Assembly (NCBI GenBank): GCA_037903355.1
Contig: JBAJFE010000009.1
Coordinates: 1,364,001-1,428,000 of the forward strand
Length of the DNA: 64,000 nt
Source: Trichuris trichiura
Taxonomy: Eukaryota > Nematoda > Enoplea > Trichinellida > Trichuridae
Direction: 5' to 3'
Shown here: piece after piece, positions 37,001 through 49,976 of the stretch
How positions within the stretch are numbered: position 1 is the first letter of the stretch
Layout: each line of letters opens with the position of its first letter
Made by a program: the position numbers and the translations under genes
Notes under the pieces: model-generated
Database searches by the model: none
What the model was told of the DNA's origin: nothing
Seen by the model: only the letters and a program-made list of their open reading frames with translations

Positions 37001-40000
37001 CATCACCAAGTGATAGATGTTACGTAAGGAAAAGTTGTTTTCCACGATTCACCAGCTGCGTTAATTGATAGGTAGGAAAATTCACAAAGAATTTAAAGTT
37101 CATTGCTGTAGGCAAAAATTTCCTTTGGCAACACGTTTTCGCTTTGTTTATCACGCATTCGTTGCTTCCTGGAACTAAGCGTACGTGCACTACGTGTAAT
37201 CGACTATTTCTGCTGACAGATGTCCTACGCAGTCTAACTTCATTTTTTTCCATTTCCTCCTAACTGAAGTTGAGTAAACATGATGAAAAGTTAACAAACA
37301 TTAACAAGGAAGGTCAAAGTCAAGCTCAGAAGAGCAGCAAACTAAGCGTAAGAATTAAAACAAAGCTAACATAGACTTAGCGTAAATAGATTTCAAAATA
37401 ATATAATCAAAAACTGATTTTGAAAACGGGGTTTCTTGGTACGGGAACAAATGTTTTCATAATGAAGAAGTTTATTACGGATAATTCCCGTTTGTTATGT
37501 AGTACAGCAGACCTGTTTAATGATCTAACAGTAAAACGGCTGCTTCTAAACTTTTCATTCACTCATAATTTATGGTGAGCATATTTTAAAAATACTGATT
37601 TATTACAAGCTTTTCTGCTTTTTGATATCTTAAGAAATCTTACGAAACTTAATATCATGAATGGAAGGAGATTTTAATAATAGATTCCAATAGTTTGCAG
37701 ATCACCCTCAGTCTGTCACCAGCATGAGGCACTAATAACCTTAAAGATGTTCAGAAGAAATGTGATAGTGAAGTAAATGGAAAGTCAAGTCTTGAAAGTG
37801 TAATGTATAGGACTTAAATTACGGGACGACAACATAAGTTGTAATTGTAATTGCTTTGCAGCAGTGACATTTCCTGTACACTGCTCAAAACAGAGGAAAC
37901 TGAACCGTTTACTGTGCTTTGTTATGTTGACAAAATGTGAGAGCACCTTTTGTAGCCTTTGGCGCTTTCCGCAAGACGCATAGTCTGCCTCATCAGAATC
38001 ATCATTAATGTAGTTCATAAAACGATTTTACCTCTTGATGTCACGTCAGCAACTCGCGCGCGCACGTAGGACAAAAGCGGGAACGTCAGCAGTGTGATAG
38101 ACCTGGATGCACAAACAAATCAAATATCGAATCGAGTAAGGGAATTCCTGTTTTCTTCGCTCTATAACAGCATACTACGCTGATTGAAATGACATGCAGA
38201 AATATTAATAGAAGCAAAGTACAAGATGTTAGATGAGACAGTGTGGAACCGTCAAGATGACCTTGTTTAAATACGACGTTTCATGTCGCCTGTCATACAA
38301 TAACGCTTGTTTTATTGATAATCTTTCCTCAGCCTTTGCTGTACGGAACTTACAAGACGTGCGAAACGTTTGACGTAGGTGGAAGAGGAAAACGTTCCTT
38401 ATGTTTTCCAATAGCTAACACAGCAGGCTGCCTGCAACTGTGAGTTGCAAAGCTTGTTTAAAAACTAACAACATTTTTCTTTTGCCCTAAACCATTTTTC
38501 TGACGCATAAATTCCTCATTCTTTAAGTATGAACTAAGGAAAGCGTTAAGGCATTTGATACGCGTGAAATATGTCACTCTAGTCAGCAATGAGAACTTAT
38601 TGTAGGAAAATGAGGCATTACAAAGTCAAAAACAACAATTAATATGAAATGTGCAACAAAAGTGCAAGTAGAAGACGTTCTGCTGATGTTCATCCCATTG
38701 AAGCCTGCGGAGAGATTAAGCATACTGTACTTTCACAAAAATATTTCAATTAGCAAGCCTTTCACACGCAGAAATAACTTGAGCGAAAGGCAATGAAGAA
38801 ACATGATGCAAAACCATCTTCCGAAGAAGTAATAGTAGGGAAGGGCCAAACTAATGAAGTTCATTTAAAGCAAAATTTACTTAACTCCTGAAAGTCCTGA
38901 TTTAAAAATTATGAAATCCTGTATGCGATATGCATTGAACACAGAGTGATCTAGTACAGCTTTTGTTACGCTATTGAATAAGTAGCTTGTAAACTGCCCA
39001 AAAATCCATTCTTTTATTTTTCAAGTGCTATGAAATTTTTGCATTAGACAATATGGCAAATACGAATGGCGAATAATGTGTGGAAGACCCAATTCAAAGG
39101 TAGACGGCTGGTAAGGTTACTTTGATGAAGTTTCTGCCCAAATGCACCAAGCCTTAGATGTAGTCGTAGTTAAAATAAGAAACAAAATTTCCAGCGTGAT
39201 AAAATGCAGCCGCCATTTCCGCAAAAAAGCTTTGAAACAAAAAGAATGAAAAATTGGAAGCTTGAGCCTAACCTAATGATTAATATGGCACTTGGGTGTT
39301 TTACATCTCTGTGCCAAAGCAGTCTGTTAGATTGAATGACGCTGATATACTTACTAGATAAGGTGGATAGAAATGAGCGAAAGTACCAAAGTCATACAGA
39401 ACATTTTTGCAATGTGTTATCGTTGATTTCTTTAAACTTTTAAATATAATAAAACGTGTAAATCATTCTGTCCTTTTGCAATTAAATATTATTTATACCG
39501 AGAAGTACAGAGCACTTTTTGGCATTAGTAAAAATGACACTTACGTCTGAAGATTGCATGTAATATTCATCAGTGCGTTTCAGTTTCTGTCAGCCTTTAA
39601 ATGTCATAAGTTAAAGTTTATGCTGCTTAGGGTATTGAAAATAAATTGCTTCTATTCTATGAACTTGCTAAGTGACCAATGTTTTAAATACCTTTGCAGT
39701 AAACTACGCAAATATCATGCATATCAAATTAATTACTGCCGAACAAGAAGCGCATCGATGCAAACTATTATTTCATAAACGGCTTACTGTAATACTCTTC
39801 ACGCGGATTAGTTCATTTTTGAGGAATACTGATTGACATAGAGTTTACTCATTGCTGCGATAGTGCCGCATGATTTACAGCAACGTTAGCAAAACTGCCT
39901 TGAGAAAATGACAAGTAATTTATCACAATAGAAATACCTTTTTCACCTACTAATGTGCAATTCTTAAAAATATCTCGAATTTAAAACTTGTATGCTCACA

Positions 40001-43000
40001 AAAAATATCCAGCAGCATTAATAGCTCTCAGGCTTGATTCAGAATAACTATGTGAATTGTTTCATGTTTGTAAACTTTCTGAACAAGTGTGTGGATTTTA
40101 TAAGCAGAAAAATTTAATCTGCCAAATACAGAGCTGAAAGCTACGGTCTATCTTTTCTTGAAGACTATATTGTCATGACCAGTCTTTCCACAGATAAGCC
40201 TATAATATAAGTTTGAAAGTACGCACAGTATGACTCTACGAAGTTGTTCAACGTAAGCACACTGCCAGTAGTATATAGTTACCCTAAAGTCATCAGACCA
40301 CGTTAAAAACGAGAGGCATGAACAAGACTGGCAAAAAAGGCTTAATACTTTCAACGCTAAACTCAGTTATGCTACTGGAACGTGAATGAATAGATGGAAT
40401 TCTATTAAACTTGTTATCGAAGGTTGGTTTTAAGACCTACAAATATCACTTCAAGAAGACTTAAATAAAATGCTAAAAATTTATGAACAGAGAATAATAA
40501 GAATGATTTTATAAATTTTGAAAGAAAAGCGAATGAGGATCATAAGCAAAAGTTTGCCTCCTTCTCGCGCGTAGAGAATACGATTCAATTTTCATCCTTG
40601 CTCAGTAAGGGTGGGGATGTGGAATGGCAACAGGAAAGCAGATACTCGTAGCTCTCACTACAATCATCACTTTGAAAGCTGCGTGTTCGCTGAATAATAA
40701 AGTGTTCTTCCAACACTAGCTCAACATAAAAACAACAGTAGTAGCATTACAAAAACTTGAAGGATATTTCGCTAAAGCCGACGCGCTCAGCTGTATGGCT
40801 AATAACGTTCCCTCACTCTCGTTTGCATTAGCTAAAAATAGTACATGTTTCACTGAGCATGGCAAAGCATTAAAATACGTCGGGCACGTAAAAGCTCATC
40901 TCGTCAAGAGAGCAGAATTTTTACCGTAGCCATTAAGAAAAAGCTTTAATCTTCAAGGCGTCTAACAGCCTGCTGACAAATAAGTAAAAATGGCACTTCG
41001 CTTAGCAAAGGATTATCAAATGTTGAAAAAAATAAAGCGCAAAAGCTTCGCAAATCACACTTCAGAAATCTTTCCACTTAAGGCAGTGAAACATACGGCT
41101 TAGGCTTGGATAAGAAAAGATCAAAGAGCTACGCCAGCTTTATTGTGATTGGCCAGTTGTGATCTACAGTAAGCTCTCTTCCGGCAGGATTACAATGAGG
41201 CGACATTTACCTAAACCTTTTGAAATGTCTGAACAACACCCTGATTGACCACAAGAGTATTATGTCGCAATGGTTGAGCGCTAAAGTGGACCCCGCCGTC
41301 ATGCAGGGCCTGCATTGACAAGTGAACAGCAAAGAGCGAGTCATCACTTTTTTTCTTCATTGATGACAATGCTGCGAGCTGATGTGAACTGGATAGACAG
41401 AATGAGTAGAGAACAGGGAGAAAGTACAATACAGTTTGGTGACAATTAAGTTGTGCATGCTAGCGCGCGTGTCCAGAGAGAGAAGAGAGAGCGGAGAAGA
41501 TCAAAGAGAGGCCGCCACGGGGCGGTCATGCCGTGACTGACTTTCATTTAATTGATAAATGCAGATAATGTTCAGGTGTCAAAAATGGAACAACCAGTTC
41601 GATCACGGCTGACATGGACTGAACTTTTGGTTGGCACCAACCAGACGACAGAGGAAAACATGCTGAGGCTAGCGCAGGCGGCCTCCTTTGATCATCTCGA
41701 ACGCCGCTACTGCCACCACAGCGGACAACATTGAAACGCGAAAAGAGAAAGAGAGACGGAGAGAGAAAGAGAAGCATCACAGATTAGCCTACGGGAACAT
41801 ATGCATAATGCAAGCTGGAGGCACCACCCAACTAGCAAAGTTGCACATGCTTAAAGCTATTACATTTTGGACCTTTGGGCAGCCTGCAGTCAAGCGAAAT
41901 TCCTCATCGCTGTTGCTAAATAATTCCTTTCGACTGTCCCTAAACAAGCGGCAAAGAACAAAGGACCATTAAATTTATGACCGATGCTCGTCATGTGGGT
42001 TTTTGCCGCGGTTCAGAATTGATGGCATGACAGCACTGATGAATGACAACAATGTTCAATATGGTCAGCGTTACGAATATCAGCTCTCTCTTCACCAATG
42101 CAAGTCCATCTGCGTCCTAGCGCGCCGCTGATTCAATATTCAAACCCTTATTTGAATGATTTACATTACAAGCTGATGACTCATCTTGCTCAGCTTCAAA
42201 CTCCGGTAAACTGGATTTGTTTTTTGAAAAAATAAGAACATCCAGTTTCAATGCTCAAAGGCTCAAACATTTACGTCAGCTTCTTGATAGACAGCAGTGC
42301 TAGAAAACAATATCACCGCTATGACTAGTTATGCAAATTTATCACTCTCTAAGATTATCAAAAAAAATATAGTTGTTCAGCCGGCACTTTAGACTACGGA
42401 AGTCTATTAAAGGGAAGACACTTTTGGCTTTGAATGAAGCGGCAAACGTTAACGTTAAAGAATTCCAATTTGGCATTGATTTATCGACTTCATGATGGCT
42501 ACAGCAATAAGGAAATTAAACCGTTAGCTTAGAGAGCAAGCATTGCAACTGATCTAAAAATCACCTTCTCCTTTGTTGCACAACCTTTCCCGCCAAGCTG
42601 TGAAATGAAAGCGGAACCCGGTCAGTGATAAAATTCTCATTAAAAAGGTTAATTGGACATTATGCATAAATTAGGTGGGATAAGCAGACGTAAGCCATTG
42701 TTTATGACTCCATCTACTTTTTTCTGTATTATACTAATGGAATCTGGAGTTGAGAGCGGTCAGGTGAGGGCAGGAAAGCGGTGGTACACATTTAAGCGCA
42801 ATTCGTCGCAAACACCAACTACTTATGTGCTCCCTGAGTCCCTACGGCGCCTGATAGTCTCATAAAGAGACGTTTCCAAGAGGTAAACGCATTTCTCGAT
42901 GGGCAAAGCCTGTGACATTTCCATGTCGTTGATTAAAGACAGGCTGCTATGGGCGCAGAGCTCATGAAGAGAAGGCCCATCCGGCTGGTTCTGGGTAATG

Positions 43001-45072
43001 AGGCTTGCGTGAATTATTTATTATTGTTACGCAGTAGAGCGGCTTGACTTGACAGCATTGCCGTCCTTTAACACAGCCAAAGCATATGGGGCAGCTTATC
43101 CGGCAGCTGAAAGTTTGAAAGAATCCATATTTTTTTTACTATCAATACTAAGTACCCCAATAGCCTTTGATGGCAGTCTAATTTGCATAAATGCATCCCT
43201 CATGCCTATCGTACGCAACGTCCTCATTTTAATAAGGCTCAGCAGCGTCCGGAAGGCCATTGATCACTTAGGTGAGCGTTGTGAATATTCTGACACGCCC
43301 GGCTTTGCAGGCAGGATCGGCAAAGATCAAAGGCTGATGACAAGCTCAAGTAAAGAGGGAGCAGAAGTTGGTGGAAAAAACTGTCCGTTATGAAAAATTG
43401 CTCACTAGACTACGCTGCAATGGCGCGAGGGTTTGTCAGGAAGCGGCGGCAGCGATGCAGCAAGATCACGGGCGGCAGAGACTAAAGAATTAATCAGTCC
43501 GCCTAACCGAGGAGACAACTCTTCATTCTCCGAAACGCTGCGCGACTGCACCGCGATAACAACTTGCCGCGCGCGACAAACGTTGGCGCATTTAAGATCG
43601 GCAGCCGAGCTGGCATACAGCGCGAAGCTTTAGCCAAGAAAATCCTATTTGGAATTTAGCGCGCGCATTTTCCATTTTATACAGCCGAAAAATGGACGGG
43701 AATACATTTTGCCTTGGATAAACCAATCAGATTTGAGTTTTAACCTTTTTGGGCCCACTATGAAGTTTGCGCACCGGGAAGTAGAACTGCTGACGTATCA
43801 GAATGCAGCATAGATTATCCCAGCAATAATTGCCATTGGTGATGATGCAATGACGAAAAGTCACGTAAAGCCTTGCGGCTAAGCATTACGTTGCTTACAA
43901 GAAGATCATTCAAAAACAGAACTCGTTTAAAGGGAGAGAGAAAAAAGAAATTTGCGCGAGCGTGCAAAAGATAGCTATGAAGGGCTATCGTTTGCATTTG
44001 ACAGCATTTAGAGGCAGCCAGTTTTGGTCAGCACAGCCGGTCTGGTTGCTCTTCCGCCAGCGTAAACAAAGGGAAAATTTTGGCCACTGCCGACCTGTCC
44101 GCCTGCGCAACCGACGCGAAACGCCTGAAGCTCTTCAAAGGCGTACAGCTAATTTGCACCAGTTTACCTTTCCGCCTCATTTGTGGAGGAATAAACAAGA
44201 TTTTGCCGAGTAAGGACTACTCAGCGCACCATTTAAAATCATACAGCAGTTGGCAAGAGAAGAGATGAATAAATTTGCATAAAGAGAGATAGAAAGTGGT
44301 AATATCTACCCGTCAGCTTCATCCACGGGAATAGAGAGCGCCTTTTAAGGTGATCATCCTGGGTAAGCATGGCATTTGGTTGACCCATTGAAGCCCCATT
44401 GGCAACAGCTTGTGCTGCAACGGCAGCGGCAGCTTCAGCAGCGCATGAATAGGCTTGATTGACTAGAAGAGATTCAGCAGCGGCAGCAGCAGCTGAACTG
44501 CCCAAGAAGTCAAATGGTGCAACAAAATTGCGACCATACTTGGCGGCAGCAGCGGTGGGATAAAAGAAACTGGCAGTATGCTGCGGACCAGTAGCTTGTA
44601 CCGACGCAGCTCCAGGTGTCATAGTCATATGAGTAAATTGTCCATGATTGGTATGATGACCGGTGACAGTCGGGTCATAAGCACCGCCGTCCATGCGACA
44701 AAAGGATGCGAGCATCGCCTGCCTGGCTGGCGGTCCTGCCGTTGTCGATGAGGCCATCTGGTGGTGCTTCTGGGCGGCTGCCTGCGGGTGCGCTTCTATT
44801 TGATGGTTAATGTCCACATGTCCTGCTGCCGCCATCGGAGGAAGAGGACAACTGCCAGTCGTTCCTGCAGCCGTATCATTACTCGCAGGCAGCCGTAAGA
44901 AGGACAACGGAGAGGACGACCCATTCGCTTGCTGATTATGACTACTGTGTTGTCCAACTGCTGCAGCGGCGGCAGCCGCCGCCGCTGCAGCAGCGGCCGT
45001 CGGCGCGTAGATGTTATTGTACCAATAATTACTCTCGTCCGTCTTGCTGGACGTGCAAGAATTAGGATACAT
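34079..45072 (-). CDS. mab-5: Hox transcription factor, mab-5 type
   Basis: Two exons on -: 45072-44310 and 34377-34079, phase 1, donor GTAGAT, acceptor TTTTAG, intron 9.9 kb, 353 residues. The N-terminus has a 13-alanine run (26-38), then Gln/His/Ala-rich sequence. The hexapeptide LFPWMK is at about 247-252. The homeodomain is about 260-319: it opens [20 protein letters not shown], and carries [28 protein letters not shown] with Gln50 and Asn51. KRTRQTYS plus RRQEI in place of the usual RRIEI match nematode MAB-5. The C-terminal tail is short and Ser-rich. Role by family: nuclear regulator of posterior mid-body cell fate. The ATG directly follows CTCTTTTAG, a strong splice-acceptor context, so a spliced leader or 5' UTR intron may join at the start codon. 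Antp orthology is the main alternative. Confidence 0.92.
34378..44309 (-). other. Intron 1 of the mab-5-type gene (9.9 kb)
   Basis: The longest intron here, at the same hexapeptide/homeodomain position as in the other Hox genes. It holds a fragment of the fold-back family (37420-37506). Open frames such as 43049-43393 on + have no recognised domain. The 41.2-44.2 kb part is more GC-rich and less repetitive, compatible with regulatory DNA, but no specific element can be named. Confidence 0.65.
37420..37506 (+). mobile_element. Fragment of the fold-back element family
   Basis: Begins TTGAAAAC, then GGTACGGGA, GTTTTCAT, TTTATTACGGAT and TCCCGT in the same order and spacing as the tail and outer left arm of fold-back copies 1 and 2. 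No opposing arm and no flanking direct repeat were found, so this is a truncated or solo copy. Confidence 0.6.
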
Positions 45073-48000
45073 CTAAAAGAGCGTTTTCGCCTTCAAATAC
45101 TATACAGTTCATGAAATTGCCAATAAATAATGGTCGTCGCTGAGCAATGCACTTTTTCAAACAAAAACGCTGATGATTCGCAATTCCACGGCAGCGGAAA
45201 AGAGGTCACATGATCACTTTCGACGAATCACGGTCGATGGAGCCAAACATCTGCTTCGGCTGTCGCTGTCGCTGCAGTAATAAAAATGCCGTAAAATTTA
45301 ATTCATTACCACGTCTCTGTCGCATTATAAAAGGCTATGAAACCATAAGTCACGACTGTTGACGGCTATACGGCCATTAAAGCACCCGAAATGATGGCGT
45401 TTCGTCGTTTGCGCGCCCAAGGACTCTGTCTGCTATAAGTGCTCTCTTTGTTTTGCTCAAAACATCAGACAATATTCTTAGCGTTCGCTTAGATTCCCAT
45501 CAGAGTGGAAATAAATCTGCTCCACTCGTAAAGTGATATTTTAAATTCTTTCTTATAAGAGTGGAACAAAGACCCTATACATTCATTCGTTGGAGGGAAA
45601 ATAGGATGGAAAATACTCTGTTCTCAACATCGGCAAGCTAAAGGACGTTTCAAGCAGCGCAATGGTCGATTGGCGATCAGCCTTTCCGAATCAGCTCATT
45701 GCATCCGGTGTTGTAAATAGCGCATAGCTAATCCATTAGGGAGGAAAGGAAAAAGGAAGAAGAACTTTCTCTCCGTCTTCTCCGATGATCTCCCAAGGCC
45801 AAATGATTTTGTTCAATATTTGATGTACCCTCTGCCGGCCATGGAACAGCCTGTAAACATGGGGCAGATGTGTTGATCACTTTCGTCAGCAACAGCCCTT
45901 AGCATGACCAGCGATATAAATCAACACTCAGGGACAGTCGCATGACGGCGGTGCTGAAAAGAGGATTCTTTTGGCCTTCACCCCATCGCCTGATTGCTTT
46001 CAAAAAGAAGATCACTCCTTTGGGCCCAGGGCACATCATCTAATCAGGTGAACATCATTTCACTGCAGGCAGCATATCACCAAAGGTTGAAAGTAGGTCC
46101 ATTAGTAAGATGCATGCTTAGCTTGCAGATATGCTTGTTGTACATAGCTTTGCTATGCATATTCACTTCAGCATCAGTTTTTCATATGCTACAAATTCAT
46201 TTCATCTGTTTTGTAGTCTCTTAAAGCATACAAGAAGCAAAAGTACACGTTTTACGTTTGCTCAAGAATAAAGCATTTTTGTAGGCATAGACAACATTTT
46301 TCTGCCTTATACGAAGTCCATAAAATATTAATATTATTGACTCCTACTTATCGCTACACTTTATAGTCAGCCTATTGTTTGCTATTAGGATTTGAAGACG
46401 CTATTGCCTGTCTTATTATTCTTGCAGCTCCTTAATGCTTACAAATAACTTCCGTCGCATTTTTGCATCTCGTTATAGCAATATGTAAAGTTTACTACCA
46501 AATAAGCAATAACGCTGTTGTAACAAACAAAAGAAGAAGTTCAGCAGAAGTACAAAGCAAAAAAAAGATTTAGCCGAAAGGTTCCGGGACGATTTACGCT
46601 ACAACGCGGAAGGCGGCAAGCCTGTCAGTGCGGCTAGTTTTAATCAAAAAAGCCTTTTGCGACTGTCAAAACAAAAATTCAGCTAAAGCTTTGCGCGAAA
46701 ACATTTTTTGCGCGTTCAATAACGCGTTGGCAATATTTCTCTCTACCGCTATGGAAGCGAGCTTTTTTCCTTTTGAAGTTGGTATATTTGGCATTTTCTT
46801 AAGCGCTTTTTGATATGCTACGTACGTGCGCATTTTTATTTTCCAATTTCCTTTTAACTTTCCGCCTACGTAGTTGTTGCTTAATTTGCATTTTAATTTC
46901 AGCTGCGCGCGACCTTGAGAGTTCATTTACCCCTTTTTGCCCATCGAGAAGGGACGCAGACGACCCATTTGAGCTCCGTGCTTGCTAAATATTAATTGCT
47001 CATACCTGCGGCCACTTGAATGCCACGTTTCAAGGGAAAATTTACGGTTGCCAGGTAAGACACGCATGCTAATTTTATTACGGTAGCAATGTGTTTACCT
47101 TTCCGCCGCTTTTGCAAAAGGAAGCAACGTTTTTTAAATTAAAGTTCCCGTTTGTAGCAGATTCGCGGAATCGGTTTGCCCTTATGCAGAGCAAATTTTG
47201 TTATTTTGCTCGTAGAGAATCCGGTAAGGATAAATGGAAGCGGAGCGCTAAATAAAGAGAAAAAAGAATGAACCACATACATTCTCTTTCTTTGTCGACT
47301 GACCTGTAGCCTGCGTAGAGCGTACTATCATTAAACGACTAGTTTTTGTGAAAATTAAACCGAAATGAACTTTGAGACGTCTTGGAAAACTATCATTAAA
47401 TCCTTGAAAGCCAAAGGAAAAAACATCATGACGCAATCAGTCTCTTTTTTTGCGCATTGACGCAGTTGTATTAGGCTTAGCGCTAAGCATTAAATTATGC
47501 TAATGAAATTTAACTTGTTGTAGCTAAAACTATGCCTGCTTAGCATTGCTTATTTAACGAAGCAAGAAGAAGTGATTATAATTAAAATAATAATCGCATA
47601 ATTCAAATGAGCACCTCGTCAGCCCATCCCGCCATTCATTTTGGCAAGATAGTGAGAGTAATCCTAGAAAACAAAAGGTAAAACAGTTTTCACTTACATA
47701 ACTGAACCGCGTATCTCTGCTTTTCACCTATTGTTTTTACCTGACGTTAGTTTGTACTCACTGCGTATAGCAAAGGATGTCGTTGCAGATTTCGTGCTGA
47801 AAAGAGGATGATCGCCCCCATAGCAGCTTAGAAACGTGTTGGAAGAACATTGAAGCGTGTGCCGGCATACTTCCGCTTCCACTTGACTAAGCAGTGGAAA
47901 AGAGAAAATGACATCCTCAATTTTGAAAGGAAGAAGAGCCCATTAGCGAGCAGGCGAGCTGGACGGCCAAAAGAGCAAACGACTCAAGTTCACGGAAGCG

Positions 48001-48300
48001 AAAATTAGCAAGGTCATTCTCAGGGCCAAAATACAATTTCGTACGCCCACTTCCGTCAACCAGATCATTGCCGGCTCATGTTCGTATGGTCTTCTCCTTG
48101 AAAGATGCGTACGTATTAGGCGGGCTGGCCAAAGCTGCTCCGGCGAGTATGGGTGAAAAGGTTAGGCATTTGGATGACAAGGGGGCGTTGTTAAGGATTA
48201 TCCGCTGTAAGAAAAAAAATTATAAAAATCACACAACGTCATTACATCGGAATGAAAGAGGCAAAATGTCATCCGGGTCTTGATGCGAACATATAGCCGT

Positions 48301-48316
48301 AGCAGCAGCAGCAGCA
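48301..48316. repeat. AGC trinucleotide microsatellite
   Basis: Five AGC units in tandem in the intergenic region between two Hox genes. Confidence 0.8.
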
Positions 48317-49151
48317 TCAGACAAGTTTTTCCCGACCGGCAGAAAAGCGTGTCAACGTGGGCGCCGCGACAAGCCATCAATAGGCCTCTTGGCTGCGATG
48401 AGCAATTAGAAAGGAAGTGGCCCAGAGCGTTAGCCGTAGCTCAGACGAGAGGGCAAAAGAGGCGGCCGCTTTGATGGTTAGGAGAAAAGCAAAAAACATG
48501 TTATAAACCATGGTCTCCTTCGTTGACTGACCGGTCGATACGGAGTTTCCGACGACGGTTGGCCTCTGGAGAGCTTTCAGAAAGTTCAAAAGAATACTGT
48601 AATGAATGAACACAGATGAAGAAAAAGAGGAAGAAGAAGAGATCATGCAGCAACAAAATAGTATGCATGTAAGCATATAATGAAAAAATCTACCTTTCTT
48701 CCGGCCAAATAGTATAGCCAGTTGTTCTCTACCGCATAGTAGATAAGAGATTGGCATAACCTGTCATAAGCAAGTGTAAAGGATGTAAATGACGGTTATT
48801 TGACCCGAACTTTGCTGTTCCAAGGTGGACATGCAATGAACAACACACCTGGATGAATGCAGTAGCCCACCGACTGATGGAAAACTGCAATTCACCCCTT
48901 GCACGGCGAACGGCTGCCGTATAGATTTTTCACAGTCGTCCGCTTGATTTATGACTGTAACTGCCATTGGCAAGCAGGTTCTTCGGCTCATTTGATCTTT
49001 GCCGCTGCCGCTTGATTGGAAACAGAACTCCAGCGCAAGAGTTGGTCAAGAAGCTGCCCTTGCATGCAAGCTAAGCAGATTGAACCGAACGGACTGATGC
49101 TGTTCACTTTTTTTTGCTTATGCGTTTGTCTTATCACCGGATCCGATGTGT

Positions 49152-49190
49152 GAAGAAGAAGAAGGAGAAGAAGAAGAAGAAGAAGGAAGA
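49152..49190. repeat. GAA trinucleotide microsatellite
   Basis: Thirty-nine bases of near-pure GAA units with two GGA interruptions; strongly purine-biased strand. Confidence 0.85.
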
Positions 49191-49280
49191 GGCAGCGATA
49201 GAGGTCGCTGCATTGACTAACAACCCAAGGCGACACCTGTAGCAGCAGCAGCAACATTACTGAACTCACCGCTATTTTTC

Positions 49281-49304
49281 TCTCTCTGTCTGTCTGTCTG
49301 TCTG
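49281..49304. repeat. TCTC/TCTG microsatellite
   Basis: A TC run passing into four TCTG-type tetramer units, about 110 bp after the GAA tract and of opposite strand bias (pyrimidine-rich). Confidence 0.85.
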
Positions 49305-49961
49305 TTTGCTCAGGTTAGCAACTTGCATCATCCATACGCATACGAGTGGATGTTGCGCTACGGCCGACCCGATGGGTTCCACGGATGACGATTGCCAGAG
49401 TGGCGGCGTTTTTCTTTTGCTCGTCCGGGAAAGCGTCTTGAGCTGTCGCGTAAATCATGTTTTATCGTCGCCTGTTCTTAGCCACCGTTTCCGCCGCTTG
49501 CGGTGGAGCCGTGTGAGAAAAGGTGGTATCGTTCAACTTTTAGTGTACCATTCAGCGCATTTACGAGGCCATAAAGTCGGCGCGTCGGAACGCGGCGACG
49601 GAGTCAGGGCGGCGTCAGCACCTTTTGCTCGTCCTATTCCAGTGCCGAAATCGTCGCTGATTCGTCGAATTGCATTCAAAGGGTCGGTAGCTATCTCGGT
49701 CGAGTCGTTGGCCGGTTCCGCACCGATTAATGGCTCGTTTTCCCTTTCTTCCAAACCTCCGCTAAAGTCTTGCTTTGCGCTTGAAATTCACCCGGCCGAC
49801 AATGATCATGTCCATAGGCGTCTTTTATTGCTTCTGAAACGCCTGTAAAGACGACAATTCAGTAGGCAAACTTTGCCAGTAACAAGGTAACGATTTTCCT
49901 TCTAATTACCTATTATACAGTGTCATAAAAGGCGGCTGATCGATCTTTTCGCATAACATTG

Positions 49962-49976
49962 TAGTAGTAGTAGTAG
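49962..49976. repeat. TAG trinucleotide microsatellite
   Basis: Five tandem TAG units in noncoding DNA. Confidence 0.8.

Noticed and set aside
43049..43393. 114-residue + frame within the mab-5 intron
   Set aside because: No domain and no matching acceptors or donors; antisense to the host gene.
44239..44309. Continuation of the mab-5 first-exon frame past the hexapeptide
   Set aside because: A GTAGAT donor directly after LT-G joins in phase to the homeodomain exon; the extension is hydrophobic intron read-through.
49306..49848. 180-residue + frame
   Set aside because: Looks like the antisense of the more coding-like - frame, and neither is recognised.
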